A DNA stretch of 64,000 nt, taken from Entamoeba invadens IP1. Taxonomy: Eukaryota; Evosea; Mastigamoebida; Endamoebidae. The notes beneath the pieces were generated by a model. It saw only the letters and a list, made by a program, of their open reading frames with translations. It was not told the origin of the DNA and did not search any database. Each line of letters begins with the position of its first letter. Positions within the stretch are counted from its first letter, which is position 1. A program made the translations under genes and the position numbers. The DNA is taken from positions 41,592-105,591 of the forward strand of contig NW_004440113.1 of assembly GCF_000330505.1 (NCBI RefSeq), given 5' to 3'. Below, one piece after another: positions 40,764-51,479 of this stretch.

Positions 40764-42119
40764 ATGGACATTGAAAACGAAGAAGAGTTCAAATGGGACG
40801 AAGTTGTCGCCGCCGACACAATCACACCGACTCACAAACTTTCTCCGGACGTTCTTGAAATATTGAAAAAGAATGGCATCGATCAATTATACCCGATGCA
40901 AGAAGTCATTCTCGAATTCATATCGTCCACTGAAACTGATATTGCCGTTCGCGCCCCAACAGGAAGTGGTAAAACATTGTCGTATACTATTCCGATGTTT
41001 GAGTATGTTAATCCGTTGATCCAACACGTCCAAGTGATTGTCTTAACCCCGACATACCCATTAGCGGTTCAAGTTGCGAATGTCATTCGACCACTCATGT
41101 CGACAATTAAAGTCTCAGTGAAGTGTTTTGGCGAAGGTTCGATCGACTCTGAAAATTACTGTTCATCGCAAATAGTCGTCACAACTAACTTCCGTCTAGT
41201 CAGTCACTTGGCAAACAAAACGTTGGACCTCCGTTGGCTGTCCACAGTCATCTATGACGAGACAGACAAGTTGCTGACACACCCATTAATGCACTCGATG
41301 GTCGAAATGCTCAAACCCTCTTTTGTTCCCCCACATCTCCTTTGTGTGATTAACGACCCTGAGAAAAGTGTTATCGAACCATCGGGATTGGGCATTCCAT
41401 TCCGGTCGATGCTGTTCTCGGCGACTTTATCGTCGTCTCCGCGGTTCTTTAAAATCCTCAAGATGAATCGGCCGATGCTTCTGGACTTCCAGTCGTCTTT
41501 TGAGAGGAAAGAAGACGACCAGAAGTACACGTTGAACAAACAGATCACTAATATAGTCACCGGGATATCATCGATGTCACGCGATGTTGTTCTTCTTGCA
41601 CTTTTGAAAGACACGAGCAAACGGTACATCGTGTTTTGTAACTCAACGGTGCGAGCGTTTTTGGTGTTCAAATTAATTCGAGCGATGGGAGAGTACTTCC
41701 ACCTTGAGAAGAATAAAGTCCAATGCTGTCACGGGATGATGAACCCAAAGAAGAAAGTGAAGCTGTTGCAACGCTTTGAAAGCAAACAGGTCTCTATCTT
41801 CGTCACAACAGACACACTCAGTCGTGGTATCGACTATAAAGACGTCGATATGGTTATTAACTACGACGCTCCAAATACTACTGCACTTTATGTCCATCGC
41901 GCCGGTAGGTGTGGAAGATCCCAAAAAGCTGGGTGTTGCCATTCCTTGATATATAAAGAAGAAGAGCCAACAATTAAGAAAAGTATTTACTCCTCAGGCG
42001 GAAAGCCTATTTTTAGACCCGTCGATGTCCCTCAAGATTTGAAAGACGCATACAAAAAGGCCGCTGATGAAATTGAAAACGACAAATCAGTCATCGAATT
42101 CACCAAAAATAAAAAGTGA
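40764..42119 (+). CDS. DEAD-box RNA helicase, DDX51/Dbp6-like
   Basis: 451 residues with all helicase motifs in order. These are the Q-like motif (LYPMQEVIL), I (APTGSGKT, residues 64-71), Ia (LTPTYPLA), II as DETD at 165-168 in place of DEAD, III (SATLS), IV (YIVFCNST), V (TTDTLSRGID) and VI (HRAGRCGR, near 380). The block PFRSMLFSATLSSSP resembles Dbp6/DDX51, which acts in assembly of the large ribosomal subunit in the nucleolus, and the overall size fits the core without extensions. The Ala-to-Thr change in motif II is tolerated in some helicases, so activity is likely. It has no long tails and lies as a single-exon gene. Confidence 0.88.
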   Translation: MDIENEEEFKWDEVVAADTITPTHKLSPDVLEILKKNGIDQLYPMQEVILEFISSTETDIAVRAPTGSGKTLSYTIPMFEYVNPLIQHVQVIVLTPTYPLAVQVANVIRPLMSTIKVSVKCFGEGSIDSENYCSSQIVVTTNFRLVSHLANKTLDLRWLSTVIYDETDKLLTHPLMHSMVEMLKPSFVPPHLLCVINDPEKSVIEPSGLGIPFRSMLFSATLSSSPRFFKILKMNRPMLLDFQSSFERKEDDQKYTLNKQITNIVTGISSMSRDVVLLALLKDTSKRYIVFCNSTVRAFLVFKLIRAMGEYFHLEKNKVQCCHGMMNPKKKVKLLQRFESKQVSIFVTTDTLSRGIDYKDVDMVINYDAPNTTALYVHRAGRCGRSQKAGCCHSLIYKEEEPTIKKSIYSSGGKPIFRPVDVPQDLKDAYKKAADEIENDKSVIEFTKNKK

Positions 42120-42442
42120 CTTTGGGTTACTCATTGAATTGATTGATTGAAAATGAATGTTAGTATAGAATAATGTTACTATAATTATATTATACACCTC
42201 TGTACTATTTTTTTAATTTAAAAATAGTATATTGTTTCTGTTTTAGAATAATAATAAGTTAGATACTTTTTATTATTTATATTTTTTTACTATATAAAAA
42301 ACCATGTCAATAGTTAAAATTAACTGTAACTTAATTTTTAATTATTTATTACCTTAAATAATAATAATTATAATAATACTATAATTAATAGTACAACAAT
42401 TACAAATAAAAAATATAATAACAGAAATGAAAAACAAATAGT
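42120..42442. other. Convergent AT-rich spacer
   Basis: About 320 bases between two convergent genes. Nothing was recognised. Confidence 0.5.
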
Positions 42443-43048
42443 TTAATTTTGTTCAACCAAAACATATTCTGGGTACGTCTTGAGGAACTCGTCGACAGCA
42501 TCTCTGATGTCTTGCTTAGGAGAGCACTCTTCGAGGGAGATCTGTTTATCGCAATAAGGGCAAGTTCCCTTTGCAAGGCAGTTTTCGCAGATAGTTTCTC
42601 CGCAACAAAAAACAAAAACAGCTCCAATCAATAAATTGCCACATTTACATAATAAGGACTGCCTCTCGTTGAGAATCCGTTTCTTCTCACCTTCGGCCTT
42701 GAGTTGCTCGACATCCTCTTTACTCACTTCCACAACCTCTTTGGAAGGCTCTTTCACTTCAACTTTCTTCTTATCAGACGCCCTCTTCTTTTGCATTGGC
42801 CGTGCTATCCGCGGCATCCGTTTCACACACAAGAACGTGTTTTTGGTTATGCGATCCCCACCAATATACTCTTGATTCGTTTGAACGTCGTAGATATGAA
42901 GCTCATCTTTATCAGAGGAATCGCCTCGTTGCTTGATGATCTCATTAATCACCTCACTCGCGGTGATCGAACGCCCAAAGAAGGATATCTTCTTGTCGTT
43001 CCTCTTCGAGACTTCAAAATGGTACATCACCACTCCTCTTGTTGCCAT
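42443..43048 (-). CDS. DWNN-domain RING protein, RBBP6/Mpe1-like
   Basis: 201 residues. Residues 5-80 form a DWNN ubiquitin-like domain (VMYHFEVSKRNDKKISFFGR, then ELHIYDVQTNQEYIGGDRI, then CVKRMPR), the mark of the RBBP6/Mpe1/Snama family. A Lys/Glu linker follows to about 128. The C-terminal 70 residues hold a RING-like Cys pattern: CKCG, CCGETICENC, CPYC. The CCHC zinc knuckle that usually separates DWNN and RING is missing, and the whole protein is only half the length of yeast Mpe1. Family members are subunits of the cleavage and polyadenylation complex and probable ubiquitin ligases. A TATA-like GTATATAAG lies about 33-41 nt before the ATG. The call is firm; the compact form is notable. 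Confidence 0.88.
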   Translation of the reverse strand: MATRGVVMYHFEVSKRNDKKISFFGRSITASEVINEIIKQRGDSSDKDELHIYDVQTNQEYIGGDRITKNTFLCVKRMPRIARPMQKKRASDKKKVEVKEPSKEVVEVSKEDVEQLKAEGEKKRILNERQSLLCKCGNLLIGAVFVFCCGETICENCLAKGTCPYCDKQISLEECSPKQDIRDAVDEFLKTYPEYVLVEQN

Positions 43049-43079
43049 TAACTTATGAAAATTACCAGTTTCTTTAGGG

Positions 43080-43088
43080 CTTATATAC
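43080..43088 (-). promoter_or_regulatory. TATA-like element of the DWNN-RING gene
   Basis: The minus strand reads GTATATAAG about 33-41 nt upstream of the start codon, like other promoters in this window. Confidence 0.55.
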
Positions 43089-43482
43089 TTCAGAAGGTTT
43101 TTGACTCTTTATATATGGATTTTCGCGGGATTATTTCTGTTAATCAGAAAGTGATATGTGGTTGATTTATTATATATATATAGTTAATTAAACTAGTTTT
43201 TTCTCATCCGAACAATTAACTTTTTTTTGTATTTTTTGTTATTCTTGTTTTTTATAAAATTTATTATTGTGGTATTAAAATAAAATACATAACAATTTTT
43301 ATACCTATTATAATTATAATTTAAATAAATTCATTTTGATTTGAAATACACATTTTTATAATTAACTAATACATATTATAAAATAAGTTATTTAAATAAC
43401 ATAATTTTTTTTTCCATTTAATATTAGAACACAATCTAATTTATTAATACCTTTCAATTTTTGTGAAAATACATTTTCATTA
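43089..43482. other. AT-rich spacer
   Basis: About 390 bases with no credible frame. It leads into the TA-flanked MITE at 43483. Confidence 0.5.
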
Positions 43483-43702
43483 CAGTCAAAGGTGTCTATT
43501 TGTCGTAAATGAGTGAATTTTGTAGAAAATTCTTTTTAATATTGAAATTTATTTTTTATAAAAAATTTGGTTTTTAATTCAACAAAAGTTACAGATTAGA
43601 GAACAAAATATTTAATTGTCGTACACCAAAATGATTGGCCAGTTGTGCGACAATTAAGCAACTTCGACAATTATAATTACGACAAATAGACGCCTTTGAC
43701 TG
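43483..43702. mobile_element. MITE-like element, 220 bp, TA-flanked
   Basis: Terminal inverted repeats of 26 bp, CAGTCAAAGG-Y-GTCTATTTGTCGTAA, identical except for one T/C difference, lie at 43483-43508 and 43677-43702. TA flanks both ends (43481-43482 and 43703-43704). Inside, at about 43611-43654, is a second inverted repeat, TTAATTGTCG-x-ACA, giving a nested hairpin. It does not code. Its ends are unlike the 55-bp repeats of the 13.5-kb element. It shares the unit TGTCGTACAC with the element at 58.9 kb. Confidence 0.88.
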
Positions 43703-44226
43703 TAAATGAATCATTGCAAAAGTGATGCAATTTTTTTTATAATATTTGAGTGTTATATAACTCTTTATTAGTAATTATTATTAATAATTAATTATTATTA
43801 TTAATTATTAATTGTTATTAATATATTATGAATAATAACAATATTAAAACTATTATTTTAATCAAAAATCTTTTTACCATATTTTTAATGTGAAAAACAA
43901 ATAACTAATTTAAATGTATTTTTTATTATTCGATTTTATAACAATATGAATTATATAGTATATTATTATATATTACACTTTTTTACACATTCTTAAATTA
44001 TAGAACAAAACAATTTTTATTTTTATAGGTTATTTTAATTATTCAATATAGTATATTAACACATCACCACTTCACGTCATAGAGTGACGGTAAGTGTAGA
44101 TTAGTAATATATTTCCCGATATTCTAATGAAATAACAGTACTAATACATAAATAGTAATTAGAATATGTCAACTTATTCCAAACATTAAAGAAACTTAAA
44201 AATACGGAGGTATTAAGATCATCACA
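43703..44226. other. AT-rich spacer upstream of the P4-ATPase gene
   Basis: About 520 bases of long A/T runs (repeated TTATTAATAATTAT). No frame was found. Confidence 0.5.
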
Positions 44227-47200
44227 ATGGAAGACTTAACACCAAAGCAAGAAGATTTCAACGACTTTGCCGGACGTATGCGGCAACTTTATGAGCCCCG
44301 GTATAAAATAATTTCGCAGCCGGGGACTGTCTTTCATGCGCAACGCGACTTCAGGCGGTGGCATCAAAAAGTCCCTTTTTTCTGGACGTACAAACCTTAT
44401 TACGAACCACGGACGCTTCGCATGCCGATGAGTGACAAAGAGAAGTCGAAGTACTTATCGAACAAGATGGAGAACAACAAATACAATTGGTGGAGTTTCA
44501 TTCCGGTTGCCTATCTCTTGCAGTTCAAATACACTTACAACATCTTCTTCTTGTTTACTGTCCTCACGCAATTTATTCCCAGTTGTAAGGTGGGGTATAT
44601 GTTCCAGCACGTGACTCCACTCATCTTTGTGTTAACTGTTGCCGTCTTAAAAGAACTTTTTGATGAGGTGCACACACGAATTCAAGACAAAATTATTAAT
44701 GATATGGTTTATATGAAATTAACGGATAAAGGAGAACAACACGTGATAAGTAAAGAAATTAAAGTCGGGGACATCATCTGCTTAAAGAAAGGATCTCGTG
44801 TCCCTGCAGATATGATAGCTCTTCAAACAACGGGAAAGAACGGAATTTGTTATGTAAAGACTACTCAGTTCGACGGAGAGACAGACTGGAAAATTAGACA
44901 CACCATCCCATTCACTCAAGTCACCGATAAACAAGACTTGCCTCTCAAAAATTTCGTCGTCGACGCAGAGACGCCAAACACGGATATCAAAAAGTTTTCG
45001 GGAAGAATCAGAGAGAAGAACTTCCCTTTACCACTTGACGTCGGGTATATCCTATGGAATGGATTTACCATAGTTGGTGAGGAAGTTATTGGTTTAGTGG
45101 TGTATACTGGTAAAGAGTCGAAGCTTGAGATGGCACGGGAGGAGTCTTCGCACAAAATGGGAGTGACTGAGAAGGAGTTGAATGTGATAACTGCCGTTTG
45201 TATAGGGCTCTTATTTGCATTAGTTCTTTTGATGACCATTTGCAACTCTATTTGGGGGAGTTTCACGTTAGTAGCTTTCTTGCGCTATGTCATCTTAGCT
45301 GCTCCTATGATTCCAATATCTCTTCGAGTCAACTTAGAGTTCTCCAAGATATTTTATTCGTTGTTAATCCAATTTGATCCAAACATCCCCGGCACTGATG
45401 TGAAAAACACGAATTTGCCGGAGGCGCTAGGACGCGTCGATTACATCTTTATGGACAAAACAGGGACTTTGACTATGAATGATATGGTCTTCAAGAAGTT
45501 AGCAATCGAGAATCGCGAGAATATCACTGCGAATGAAATTGAGAAGACTCAAGCCGATGTCAACGCACTTCTCGAGAGAAGTGGAGAGGACATTTATGGG
45601 GAAACTAGTGATCCCGTCCTTCGTGTACTTTTTGGGATGGCGCTTTGCCATAACGTCACTCCCTCGTTGATGGCAAATGGGCAAATTGACTTCCAGTCGT
45701 CGTCTGTGGACGAATACGCACTTGTCACGTTTGTGAAGCAAATTGGTATCGAGTTGATAGAGCGCGACACGGAGTCTATGACGCTCCGCACTGACAAATT
45801 CACGTTGAAGATCAAAATATGTGGAGTGATTCCATTCACAAGTGAACGGAAGAGAATGGGGATAATTGTACAAATACACGACAGATACATTTTGCTCATC
45901 AAAGGTGCTGAGGTTGTGATGAAACGGATGTTACCCAACGAGTGGTGTGTTGACAAATCAACTGAGTTTGCACGGGAAGGGTTACGGGGGTTAGTCTATG
46001 GCTATCGTGTCATGACACAAGACGAATTTGACACATATGAGAGTGATCTTGCAACTGCGAATTCGTCATTGACAGAGCGTGAGGAGAAAGTGTATGACTT
46101 GTATAATAGCATTGAACACGACTTGCAATTACTTGGGGTGACCGGTGTGGAAGACAAGCTACAAGAGGGCGTCCCACAAGCAATTGAATTGATCCAACGC
46201 GCTGATATAAAGACGTGGGTACTCACTGGAGATAAAGTGGAGACTGCGACTGGGATAGCACAGACGAGTGGGATTCTCCCATATGATACCGAGGTGATAT
46301 ATATCAAAGGCAATTTAGATGAAGTAGCAAATATAGTACGTACAACGAATTCGATTGAAAAGGGTATTATTATAGAAGGAGAGACTCTTGAGAAGTGTTT
46401 GGACTGCTTCCCAAAGTCGTTTTTCAAATTCTGTGAAGTCTCCAAGGCGGTTGTTTGTGCGCGTTGTTCGCCACAACAAAAGACCAAAGTCGTTGTTGCA
46501 GCAAACAAGTTAGGAAAGAATTCCTGTGCCGTTGGTGATGGTGGGAATGATGTTGGAATGATCCGAGAAGCTGTAGTTGGTATTGGTGTGAAGGGACGGG
46601 AAGGACGAGAAGCTGCGCTTGCTGCGGACTTTTCCACAAGTCAATTTTCGTATATCTCAGACTTATTCTTGTGGCATGGTCGAACTGCTTATAAACGAAC
46701 AGCTACGCTCTCCCACTTAATTATACATCGAGGGATTATATATACAATTATGCAAATCATATTCTCTGCAGTATTCAAATTTGCACCACTCCCATTGTTT
46801 GTTGGGTGGTATACTATTTTGTTCACAGTCTTCTTCAATGAAGTTCCTATTATGTTGATTGTGACTGATTTCGACATGTATAGAAGTTCGACGAATAAGT
46901 TCCCAGAGATATATAAACAACTCAGAGAGTCTAGGGACTTGTCTCTTAAAGTGCAGTTTCAATGGATTTGTACGTCGATATTCCAAGGTACTTTGATTAT
47001 ATTAGTTGCGTTGATATTGACTCACGAACAAAAGGAAATGGATACTCTCGCGTTTGCAGTATTGAACTTGGTCTTTTTGATTGACTGTATATCATGTGTT
47101 AAAACGTGGAATTGGTATATGGTGTTGGGATATATCGGCTCACTCGCGTTCATCTTTGGTATATTCTACATCCTCCCAAGTTCCATACACGACACTTCGT

Positions 47201-47418
47201 ATATCAAAACATCGAAATTCTTTAAGGACATGGCTATTTGTATTGTCGCACCACTTTTCCCTAGAGTCTTCATGTTCTTCTTTAATCTTATTACACCACC
47301 AAAAATTGCTAAACTTGAAAGAAATACGGGAATATCATTTACGTTGTCACCAAACCCGCTCGTCGTCTTGCAAGAAAACATACAAACAAACGATACAAAA
47401 TACTCATTGTTGAATTAA
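44227..47418 (+). CDS. P4-type phospholipid flippase ATPase, Neo1/ATP9-like
   Basis: 1063 residues, full length for the class. The motifs are TTQFDGETDWKIR (actuator domain, near residue 215; the 'QxDGETDWK' form is typical of Neo1/ATP9), AAPMIPISLRVNLE in TM4 and DKTGTLT with the phosphorylated Asp410. KGAE (nucleotide binding) and GDGGNDVGM (hinge) are also present. Ten TM segments are expected: two near residues 100-145, two near 320-380, and six after about 830. P4-ATPases move aminophospholipids to the cytosolic leaflet, and Neo1/ATP9 members act in Golgi and endosomes without a Cdc50 partner. It is one uninterrupted exon. Subfamily assignment rests on the DGETDW motif and the overall resemblance. 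Confidence 0.93.
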   Translation: MEDLTPKQEDFNDFAGRMRQLYEPRYKIISQPGTVFHAQRDFRRWHQKVPFFWTYKPYYEPRTLRMPMSDKEKSKYLSNKMENNKYNWWSFIPVAYLLQFKYTYNIFFLFTVLTQFIPSCKVGYMFQHVTPLIFVLTVAVLKELFDEVHTRIQDKIINDMVYMKLTDKGEQHVISKEIKVGDIICLKKGSRVPADMIALQTTGKNGICYVKTTQFDGETDWKIRHTIPFTQVTDKQDLPLKNFVVDAETPNTDIKKFSGRIREKNFPLPLDVGYILWNGFTIVGEEVIGLVVYTGKESKLEMAREESSHKMGVTEKELNVITAVCIGLLFALVLLMTICNSIWGSFTLVAFLRYVILAAPMIPISLRVNLEFSKIFYSLLIQFDPNIPGTDVKNTNLPEALGRVDYIFMDKTGTLTMNDMVFKKLAIENRENITANEIEKTQADVNALLERSGEDIYGETSDPVLRVLFGMALCHNVTPSLMANGQIDFQSSSVDEYALVTFVKQIGIELIERDTESMTLRTDKFTLKIKICGVIPFTSERKRMGIIVQIHDRYILLIKGAEVVMKRMLPNEWCVDKSTEFAREGLRGLVYGYRVMTQDEFDTYESDLATANSSLTEREEKVYDLYNSIEHDLQLLGVTGVEDKLQEGVPQAIELIQRADIKTWVLTGDKVETATGIAQTSGILPYDTEVIYIKGNLDEVANIVRTTNSIEKGIIIEGETLEKCLDCFPKSFFKFCEVSKAVVCARCSPQQKTKVVVAANKLGKNSCAVGDGGNDVGMIREAVVGIGVKGREGREAALAADFSTSQFSYISDLFLWHGRTAYKRTATLSHLIIHRGIIYTIMQIIFSAVFKFAPLPLFVGWYTILFTVFFNEVPIMLIVTDFDMYRSSTNKFPEIYKQLRESRDLSLKVQFQWICTSIFQGTLIILVALILTHEQKEMDTLAFAVLNLVFLIDCISCVKTWNWYMVLGYIGSLAFIFGIFYILPSSIHDTSYIKTSKFFKDMAICIVAPLFPRVFMFFFNLITPPKIAKLERNTGISFTLSPNPLVVLQENIQTNDTKYSLLN

Positions 47419-48035
47419 TTCATTTTTATTCTTTTTTAAAAATAACAAATTCTATTTTATAGTATAATTTTATTATATTTTTAATACATTAATTAGTTTT
47501 TACTTATAAAGAATTTCACCTTTTATTTTTATTGATATTGTTATTTTATTGAAGCTTTATTTTGGATATGAAATAGATCAAAATGAACATCTTCTTGTTT
47601 AATTATCAAATTTAGTTTATTGACTTGAGATGCAAACATACTTGAATTAATAATTTTTGTTGATTTTACATAAACGTTTAAATGTTTTATCAATTTATAA
47701 TTGCTCAAATTACTTTCATAATCAATGTTTTAAAAACAGTAAAAGTTAAGTATTGCAAACATGTTTTTTTTTGAATCATTTCAATTTTAACTTCATTTTT
47801 AATTCAAGATATTTATTGTTTTTTTTTCGATATAAATGAATTTTGCTAATTTACAACACTAATAACCATCTTCTTTTTTAATTTTTACGAGCAATCTAAA
47901 AGTAATTGTATACTTCAAAATTTTAATTAAAAGTTTCAAGTTACATAAACACAAAAACACCATTAATGTTTATCAATGAGAGTTAGAACCTATATTTTGG
48001 TTAAAAATCCACCAAAAAAATCATTGAGTAAACAG
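47419..48035. other. Convergent AT-rich spacer
   Basis: About 620 bases. No credible frame or RNA gene was recognised. Confidence 0.5.
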
Positions 48036-48602
48036 TTAATTACAATATAATTCAGAGAGTTTTGTTGTTGTTCCTTTTGTTATTTTATTGTTGATTAAAA
48101 CCGAAATTTTCTGGCCCAAAGTAATGATTTCTTGAGTATTATAAAGCAAAGTATGTGAATTGATGTTATAAAATATAGGGTCACCAACAACTCCATCGCT
48201 TTCATCTCTTGTGTTCAACACGACAATTCCAAATTCAAACAACAAATCTTCGAGGAAATGAAGCGTTTCTTTTCTTTTGAGTGGCTGCATGCGGCGGCTA
48301 ATTGTTTCCTCTTTGATTCCACACTTTTCCATTTCAATTGCTTTATTTTCACATATCCTTTTGACAACTTTTTTCACTTCGATTTCCTCACCATGTATTC
48401 TGATCGTTTTTACACTTTGAAATTGAGTTGTCACGTGTGACATTTTACTTGGTTTTCGGACGTCGAGTTCACAGTGTCGACTCAGTAACATGATGACTAC
48501 ATTTTGTATTTTTGCTTGGAGAGAAACAGCCCTCCTCGTCTTCATATGAACACATTTCTTCTTTGGATTACTTTGCATCGTTGTATTTGCTTTGGGACAC
48601 AT
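48036..48602 (-). CDS. Unknown protein, paralogue of the gene at 50.8-51.4 kb
   Basis: 188 residues. It shares two blocks with the next leftward gene. The first is an N-terminal helix with LLSRHCELDVRKPSK (LLTRHSSLVVGRPHR in the other). The second is a C-terminal block, RRMQPLKRKETLHFLEDLLF and on to a short sheet with D-x-V-x-GDPIFYN, aligned with RRIQLTKRRETMRILQDILA ... GYEGDITIYEN. The basic RRMQ...KRKET segment could bind nucleic acid. No TM segment or signal peptide is present. TATA-like GTTTATAAGG lies about 25-35 nt before the ATG. The family looks lineage-specific. Function is unknown. Confidence 0.68.
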   Translation of the reverse strand: MCPKANTTMQSNPKKKCVHMKTRRAVSLQAKIQNVVIMLLSRHCELDVRKPSKMSHVTTQFQSVKTIRIHGEEIEVKKVVKRICENKAIEMEKCGIKEETISRRMQPLKRKETLHFLEDLLFEFGIVVLNTRDESDGVVGDPIFYNINSHTLLYNTQEIITLGQKISVLINNKITKGTTTKLSELYCN

Positions 48603-50789
48603 ACATTTCCAGTTTATTAACTCCTTATAAACTATTCAAGCTATTTATGAAGACTTGCACCCCACCTTATATGGTTTAAAAACACAACAGCTGTTTTATT
48701 TTTAAGGTCTTATTTCTATTGTAAAAACGCAATAAGTTGTATTCCGAAAATCATTCATTTTATTAGATGTTATTATACTATAAAATAAGGACTTTTAGTG
48801 GCAATTTCATGATAAACGGCATTTCCTCTATTTTTTCCCAATAATTTCAATAAAGAAATGTGATGCTGATTGCATTTTGTTCTTTTTTATTCAAGTAATT
48901 GTTATTTGTAAGTAATAATATTGTACGTGGAGACACTACTACATAGTCAAATCATAACTACCAAACGAATTATAAAAATGTGTTAAAGGAATCATACAAT
49001 TGTTCATTTTTCTCTAAAATAACGGGTTATTACTCCATACAAAAAACACCTTTTCTGTTGTTTTTTGAAAAACTCATTTAATTGAGTTAAATTTAGCATA
49101 ATTACCAAAAGATACATTTTATTTCAATGGACTATTATTGCTTTATTATTTTCGACAGATTTATAATAGTGGTACCATGAGAAACATGCAATTTTACAGT
49201 GCCGTTTTCTTACCGCATTTGTGCCAAGATTTATTTTTTTCGCAATTTTTCTTTTTGCAAAATTATGGAATTGTATCTAAGTATAGAAACTGATGTTGTT
49301 TTTGGATTATTTTTTTTCTCGGATAATAATAGCTTCGACGTTTATTTTAATGCATATATAGAACGCAGAATTCCCACAAACATAGTCATAAAATATGCAA
49401 CAAAAATACATTGGTCACTAAATATTGATTCTGCGTTTAGAACAATCACCTATAACCAGACATTTCTGTCAGAAAAAAATATCTAATTTGGGTGGTTTTT
49501 GAAAGTTGAACTACAAATTACTTCACAAAAAATATTATTTCAGAATAATAAATTAATCTATTATATAAAAATAGATGGACACACATTAATAGTTTACACG
49601 TTTACTTAACGTGGTACTATTTTGGTGGTTCTGATAAGATAATAATTGCATGAAGAATAATAAATATGATAATTCTTTATATGTGGTTTGTTTATAGGAA
49701 TTAAAAAAGTTAATTTCAATTTATATAATTATAAATTGAACAATAAAATAAGAAATTGTCTTTATTTTTAAAATCCATAAGAACAGCTTGTTTCAAAATA
49801 AGCTAAGATTTCGCATATTCGCCCAAATTATACAAATTTTTGTCTAATTTCGTCTTTTTGAAACATGATTTGTTTTGGAGTCCAAAATTGAAATTATTTG
49901 TAAGAAAATAACCAAAAAAACACAAATATATGTTAATGGAAAGATTATTAGAATTTTTAAGACTAAGTCTAGAGAAGAAAAGAAGGAATTTATTAAAGTA
50001 TCAACAAAAGTTATTTATATCAGGAATCACACGGTTAATTTAATAAATAGTAATACAAGTAGTTAAAATAAATAATAATATAATCAAACAATCTGTGACT
50101 TAAATCTGACTGTATGAAGTATGGATGTGTTTAAACCTAATACCGTTTAAAAATTATCTATTTGTTTGAAGTCAGTAATGAATTCACAAATAATGAAAAT
50201 AGATTCTAAAAATAGATATATTCATGTAATAATTTGTATTTATTTTATAAGTCGATGGCCAAACAAAAGTGCTAAATTAATTACAAAGCAATATAAACAA
50301 ATCGTAAATAAACAAATATTTATTTTACAAGTTGATTAATGACGACAAGATTAGTGTTCAAATTATGAATTGAATTTAAAATTAACGTTTTCTTCGATGA
50401 GTTGAAGAAAATGGAAAATGACTAAGAACATATATGATACATTTTTTTATTAATTTAAAACTTCTTTGTTTCTAATTGTTAATGAACCAAAATTGGAGTT
50501 TTTGATTTGATTAACTTTGCTTAGATACTTATTAATCATTAAAAAAACATAAAATAAGTAATTATTGAAGTACAAAAATGAATAATCATTCATAATATTC
50601 CAAAAAATAGTAAACTGTTTTTAAGAAATAAAAAGATTATCTTTTTTAATGGTTTTTTATGTCGAGGTTAAAAAACTCAATCAAACATGATATTTTTAAT
50701 ATACATTCATTAAATATAAAAACAAATAAAGAAATACTAAACATTGAATGAACTTTTAAAACTCTCCCTTTCTGATTTTTTGTCCTTCA
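48603..50789. other. Gene-poor spacer between the two paralogues
   Basis: About 2.2 kb of AT-rich DNA. A frame at about 49199-49486 (Tyr/Phe/Asn-rich, with IVIKYATKIHWSLNIDS) and one at 49875-50066 (ESKIEIICKKITKKTQIYV and onward) have slightly protein-like sequence. They lack good starts and could be eroded gene fragments. I do not annotate them as genes. Confidence 0.45.
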
Positions 50790-51449
50790 TTAGCCTTGAG
50801 TTAAATTTTGTGTTGGGCAAAACATATCTTTTGAAATGGGTACATTGTTTGTAGTGGATAACATGGAAGTGATTTGCTCGTTGATGATGTTGCCACTTTC
50901 TCTGATTTGTTCCATGGTCATGAACAAAACACCATTTTCGTAGATAGTGATATCTCCTTCATATCCATCAACAGTCTCCTTTTCAATAAACACCAGAAAT
51001 CCAAATTCGGCTAAGATGTCTTGCAAAATTCTCATTGTTTCTCTTCTTTTAGTCAATTGAATTCTTCTTTTTGCTGTTTTTCTTGAAGTCTTTTCATTTT
51101 CCGAAAGTGCGTTTTCTTGCTCCTTCGATCTCTTTTGTATCAATTGGAGCATATTAATTTGATCAAATCGGTCAAAATTAACCTCTTTGATTTTGATGAA
51201 TTGTTTGGTCTTAAACGAAGCTCGATGTGGTCTTCCAACAACCAGTGAACTATGTCTTGTTAACAAAGCAATAAAAACAGCTTGGAGATCAGATTGGATG
51301 TTCATTGATTCAACTTGTTTTTCCTTAAAGCTCATTTTTTGAGAACAGGTTGATCCTGATCTTGATCTTGGTATTGTGGTCATAGGAGAGAAACATAATT
51401 GTGAATCATCTTTTTGATAATTAACTGGGGAAGAACTGATACTGCTCAT
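50790..51449 (-). CDS. Unknown protein, paralogue of the gene at 48.0-48.6 kb
   Basis: An ATG exists at 51476, but the TATA-like TATTTAAAC followed by CGAACT ends only a few nt upstream of it. With the usual 30-nt distance, transcription should begin near 51455, so I take the next ATG at 51449 (MSSISSSPVNYQKDDSQL), giving 219 residues. A Ser/Arg-rich N-terminus precedes the two blocks shared with the paralogue (LLTRHSSLVVGRPHR, and RRIQLTKRRETMRILQDILA to YEGDITIYENG). An acidic/basic helical linker, KRSKEQENALSENEKTSRKT, lies between them. No known domain was recognised. Both genes point left and lie about 2.2 kb apart, consistent with an old tandem duplication. Confidence 0.7.
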   Translation of the reverse strand: MSSISSSPVNYQKDDSQLCFSPMTTIPRSRSGSTCSQKMSFKEKQVESMNIQSDLQAVFIALLTRHSSLVVGRPHRASFKTKQFIKIKEVNFDRFDQINMLQLIQKRSKEQENALSENEKTSRKTAKRRIQLTKRRETMRILQDILAEFGFLVFIEKETVDGYEGDITIYENGVLFMTMEQIRESGNIINEQITSMLSTTNNVPISKDMFCPTQNLTQG

Positions 51450-51479
51450 GGTGTAATTTGTTGTATAATGAAACATTCA

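Noticed and set aside
44432..47413. Many overlapping frames on both strands inside the P4-ATPase gene
   Set aside because: They are shadows of a gene with complete family motifs.
49199..50066. Two small plus-strand frames between the paralogues
   Set aside because: There is no good start codon, composition is AT-driven and no domain is visible. They are kept only as a note in the spacer entry.
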